Source: Boswellia sacra (lineage: Eukaryota > Streptophyta > Magnoliopsida > Sapindales > Burseraceae). Taken from it: a stretch of 64,000 bases of DNA. The position numbers were made by a program, and so were the translations under genes. Below are positions 61,288-64,000 of this stretch, one piece after another. The stretch lies in contig SNVD02002538.1 in the NCBI GenBank assembly GCA_013180625.2, forward strand, positions 1,178,001-1,242,000, written 5' to 3'. The first letter of the stretch is position 1. Every line of letters starts with the position of its first letter. The notes below the pieces were generated by a model that ran no database searches, was not told the origin of the DNA, and saw only the letters and a program-made list of their open reading frames with translations.

Positions 61288-62072
61288 GTGATGCGCTGGA
61301 GAATACGATTAAAGATTGCAATACTTTGGGTTTAGCTATCAGCTTGAACGCGATTTGATGAATAATATGGCTTGGTTCATACTTCTGATTTAAAAAAAGC
61401 TTTACCAGTATTGACTTGGTGTTGAGTTCAATATCTTGGTATGCTGGACTAGTAGGCGTCAAACGAATTTATAAGCGATGATTAGTTTTTTTAGTATTAT
61501 CTTTTGTATCTGGTGCAGAACTTAAGCAATTACTTTTTTCAGTTTTTGATCAGTTACAACTGATTGTAATGGAGAAGAGAGAGCAGCTCTCTTAGTAAAT
61601 GATTGAAGAATGTGTTTTTTTCACTTTTTCACATACATGACTATCTGAGTATCAAGTCTCTATATATCGTCAAATAAGTATTCATCAACTTAGTAGGCAG
61701 CCTGGAAAGATAAAACATGGAACTTTGAACAAAACAAATTTATATACTTGTTCATTGCTAATTTACCATAAAAAGGTGGCAATGCAGAATAAAATTCCAT
61801 CAAAAAGGTAGTCGGTGCTCATTTTGCTTCATCTGCTTTCCTGAACTATAGTATCACAAACCATATGCAAATTCTGAGCGATTCTAGTCAATTTGTCCTT
61901 TAAAATATCGGAAATTGTGGCCCTACAACTGCAACGGTATGGTTGTTTGCCCGAGTATGTAATCTAGACTTAAGCTCCTGGTCTCAGGTTCGAGGCTCGA
62001 AAAGGAGCTCGTAGTTGAGAGTGTGGTGTTATCTTATGTTGATGAAATGAGAAAGAACTTTAAACCTCTTCA
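61288..62072. other. Spacer between S19 pseudogene and second MULE end
   Basis: No gene. 61460-61800 is AT-rich. Near 61935-62010 there is a tRNA-like GGTTCGAGGCT box within a TCTCAGGTTCGA context, too weak to call a SINE. Confidence 0.4.
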
Positions 62073-64000
62073 ATGTTTATGCTTTCATGCTATAGACACT
62101 TTCTTGACAAAAAGACTCAAATACCCTTATATATTCAATTTTTTCCCAAAATCTTATTTCCCTCTTCAGTCAAAAATTATCGAAACCCCTCGACATCGCT
62201 CGAAACGCAAACCAACACGAGCATCGGCTGAGGATAGAAGAAAGACGATGTAGAGAGAAGCACTCATCGACACTGAGGTACGTTTATTTTTCGGTTTTTT
62301 CGTAGTTTTAGTGATTTCTTTGGTTGTTTTCTGTTTCGTTAAATTTGATTTAGTTTTTAGGGAATTTGAATTAGGGATTTGAGTTTACGTTGGATTTGTG
62401 AACTTATTCTGTGTTTTTAGGGATAAATCTAGTGTTATTATGTGATTTTTGTGGTTTAATGTGTGTGAAAACTGTGAAAACCGACTGGTTTCATCGCAAG
62501 GTAAACGATAGCGAGTGTAGGATTTTTTTCAACACCACTCGACACTTACGTGTCGAGTCGTGTCGGATTCACAACCGACACTCGATATCTGTCTATTTTC
62601 GAAGATATCGAGTGTCGGACACGTGAAAACCGACATATCGACGTCTCGAACCATGTATCCAACACTCGATATTTCGGATGCAAGGTAGTCTCTAGTGTCT
62701 GACACTTGAAAATCCGACATCCGACAAAGTCGTATAGTCGATTAGAGGAATCCGATAGGAGTTTTGTCGGTTTATGTTGTCGAGATCTATCGAGCGCGTC
62801 GAGTTTCGTCGAGCTTTTTGGCAGGTTGCTTGTTTGAGCTTTGTTTTTTTTTTTTTTTTGCCTTTTTGCATCATATTTAACTATAACGGCCTTGTATTTG
62901 CAGGTTGAAGCAAATGGCAGGTAAATTTGGACTGTCCTTCACCCTGGAGATACCATATGATGAACACTACCATGCGGTGAGTGAAACATAGAGGGATGAG
63001 AAGATCTTTGTCGCCTACGTACTGCATCAGATCTTGACCTTTGTCTTCGCTTCTCCCTATCTTCAACTTTGACAATTAATGGTATATATGACTGTTGGTC
63101 CTCCAAACAATGTTGAATAAAGAAACAAACATCATTGTCAGTCTCAATAGGAGTCGGCATTGGCGGAAGACCCTTAAAAGTAAATTGAACCTCTAAACTT
63201 ATGTTATACTTACGAAGATCCCAACTCATTTCAGTACTAATACAGTCAACCAACTCATTATAGGTAGTAGACCTACGAATTATCAATGGTTTCGCCTTTC
63301 CACCGGTGTATAAATAACCACCATTCTCTTGCATAGTCCAAGAACCATTGTGTAGAATAAGTATGCGTAAAGTTTCCATATCCTACATGATAGAGACATA
63401 TCATATAAGTCCGTGGACAATAAATCATTACAAAATTGCTTACAAAAGGCAAAAAAACGACATTTCTGCCTAAATGCTCAACAAAACTCGACGGTAAACA
63501 CTCGACACTTGACAATCATCTTGACACTCGACAATCATTTCGACACGGGACGCACGACGAACGACGCTCGACTAATGCGACACGTATACTCGATACACGA
63601 ACTCGATGATATTTACATCTGACACTCGTCACGCTCGGCACTCCACTTGACGCACTATCACAACACTCGATCCTAGACTCGACACAACCTTGACTTGACC
63701 ATCTGACATGTCGATTTGTCGATTGTCTATCCGACAGAACCCCTCGACACTCAGCGGAGCTCGACAAATCTCGTCTTCTTCCCCGTCGACTGCGATACCA
63801 GATTTTCTCACAAAGAATTCCAATTTCCAGCAAATGTTGACAAAAATCGCACTATCTCTAACCTTAGTTCACATACATATCCCTATTTTAAGCTACATCA
63901 TGCGGTTGACAGTTACTAAAACAATAAATAATCAAAACATTACAATCTACTGAAATTTTCAAGCCATTTAGAGCGAGATTAACGAAAGTTTTTCTTACCT
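62073..64000 (+). mobile_element. MULE-like element (right of pair), extends past the window
   Basis: The left end (62073-62530) is the inverted homologue of 60540-61009 and includes the same layout: a 5'-UTR-like exon ending CTGAG|GTACGT (about 62278) and intron-like sequence rich in TTTCG. Subterminal TCGA/TCGGAT repeats lie at 62500-62730 and 63480-63780. A transposase N-terminal fragment (62939-63379) is encoded on the minus strand, as if driven from a right end beyond 64000, where an AG|GTAAGA donor (minus strand, 63999-63994) may mark its 5'-UTR exon. The rest of the transposase is missing, so it is a deletion derivative. Confidence 0.5.
62939..63379 (-). pseudogene. MULE transposase N-terminal fragment
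   Basis: A 146-residue open frame from ATG 63379. The start (RILILHNGSWTMQENGGYLY), a TYNELVDCIS segment and FKGLPPMPTPIETDNDVCFF resemble the PB1-like N-terminal region before the MuDR transposase domain of plant MULEs. The tail (REKRRQRSRSDAVRRRQR) is basic. The zinc finger and DDE core are absent, since sequence to the left runs into the other element end. Family call by resemblance. Confidence 0.55.

Noticed and set aside
61935..62010. tRNA-like B box (GGTTCGAGGCT), possible SINE or tRNA gene
   Set aside because: No convincing A box, no cloverleaf, no poly-A tail or target duplication.

Overview
This is plant nuclear DNA, most likely from a eudicot. Genes are split by AT-rich GT-AG (and a few GC-AG) introns, a Y2SK2 dehydrin and a PWP1 WD-repeat gene are present, and most of the window is made of plant transposable elements: Ty1/copia, Ty3/gypsy, hAT, MULE and PIF/Harbinger. 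I cannot name the species from sequence alone. There are no prokaryotic operons, CRISPR arrays or convincing tRNA/rRNA genes.

Layout. 1-1570 (+): last three coding exons of a UBE3D-like (E2C-binding, HECT_2) ubiquitin ligase. 2753-4696 (-): BCS1-type AAA-ATPase pseudogene broken by stops, frameshifts, a deletion and a 585-bp hAT MITE. 4805-6311: LTR of a copia (SIRE-like) element. 6601-12755 (-): decayed Ty3/gypsy element with a 1.28-kb hAT element in its primer-binding site. 13249-14613: non-autonomous MULE with a 10-bp target duplication. 14624-18530: spacer with a decayed LTR, a small foldback and a 184-bp tandem duplication. 18531-24851 (+): complete but dead copia element with a 1.4-kb solo LTR in gag. 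26704-27213: LTR-like block. 27313-28907 (+): a second BCS1-type ATPase pseudogene. 34353-41308 (-): PWP1, 16 coding exons, 497 residues, apparently intact. 41441-42647: hAT-like element between the PWP1 start codon and its likely promoter. 44239-44898 (+): intact two-exon dehydrin, 162 residues. 45617-58762 (+): second dead copia element, carrying a 2.5-kb solo LTR and a 5.5-kb PIF/Harbinger element, and itself inserted in what looks like an exon of an unidentified minus-strand gene. 59880-64000: MULE territory, with a mitochondrial-type ribosomal protein S19 pseudogene (61051-61287) between two inverted MULE ends and an N-terminal MULE transposase fragment at 62939-63379.

Only PWP1 (ribosome biogenesis) and the dehydrin (desiccation/cold protection) look like complete working genes. 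The UBE3D-like gene is intact as far as it is visible. The two BCS1 copies share an intron position and point away from each other across about 22 kb of transposons, so they are probably relics of a local duplication. The nested insertions can be ordered because deleting each one plus one copy of its target duplication restores the reading frame or structure of its host element.

I found no convincing undescribed system. The most useful leads are the S19 relic, the two GC-AG introns and transposon-split 5' region of PWP1, the host exon cut by the second copia element, and the MULE pair with dense subterminal repeats.
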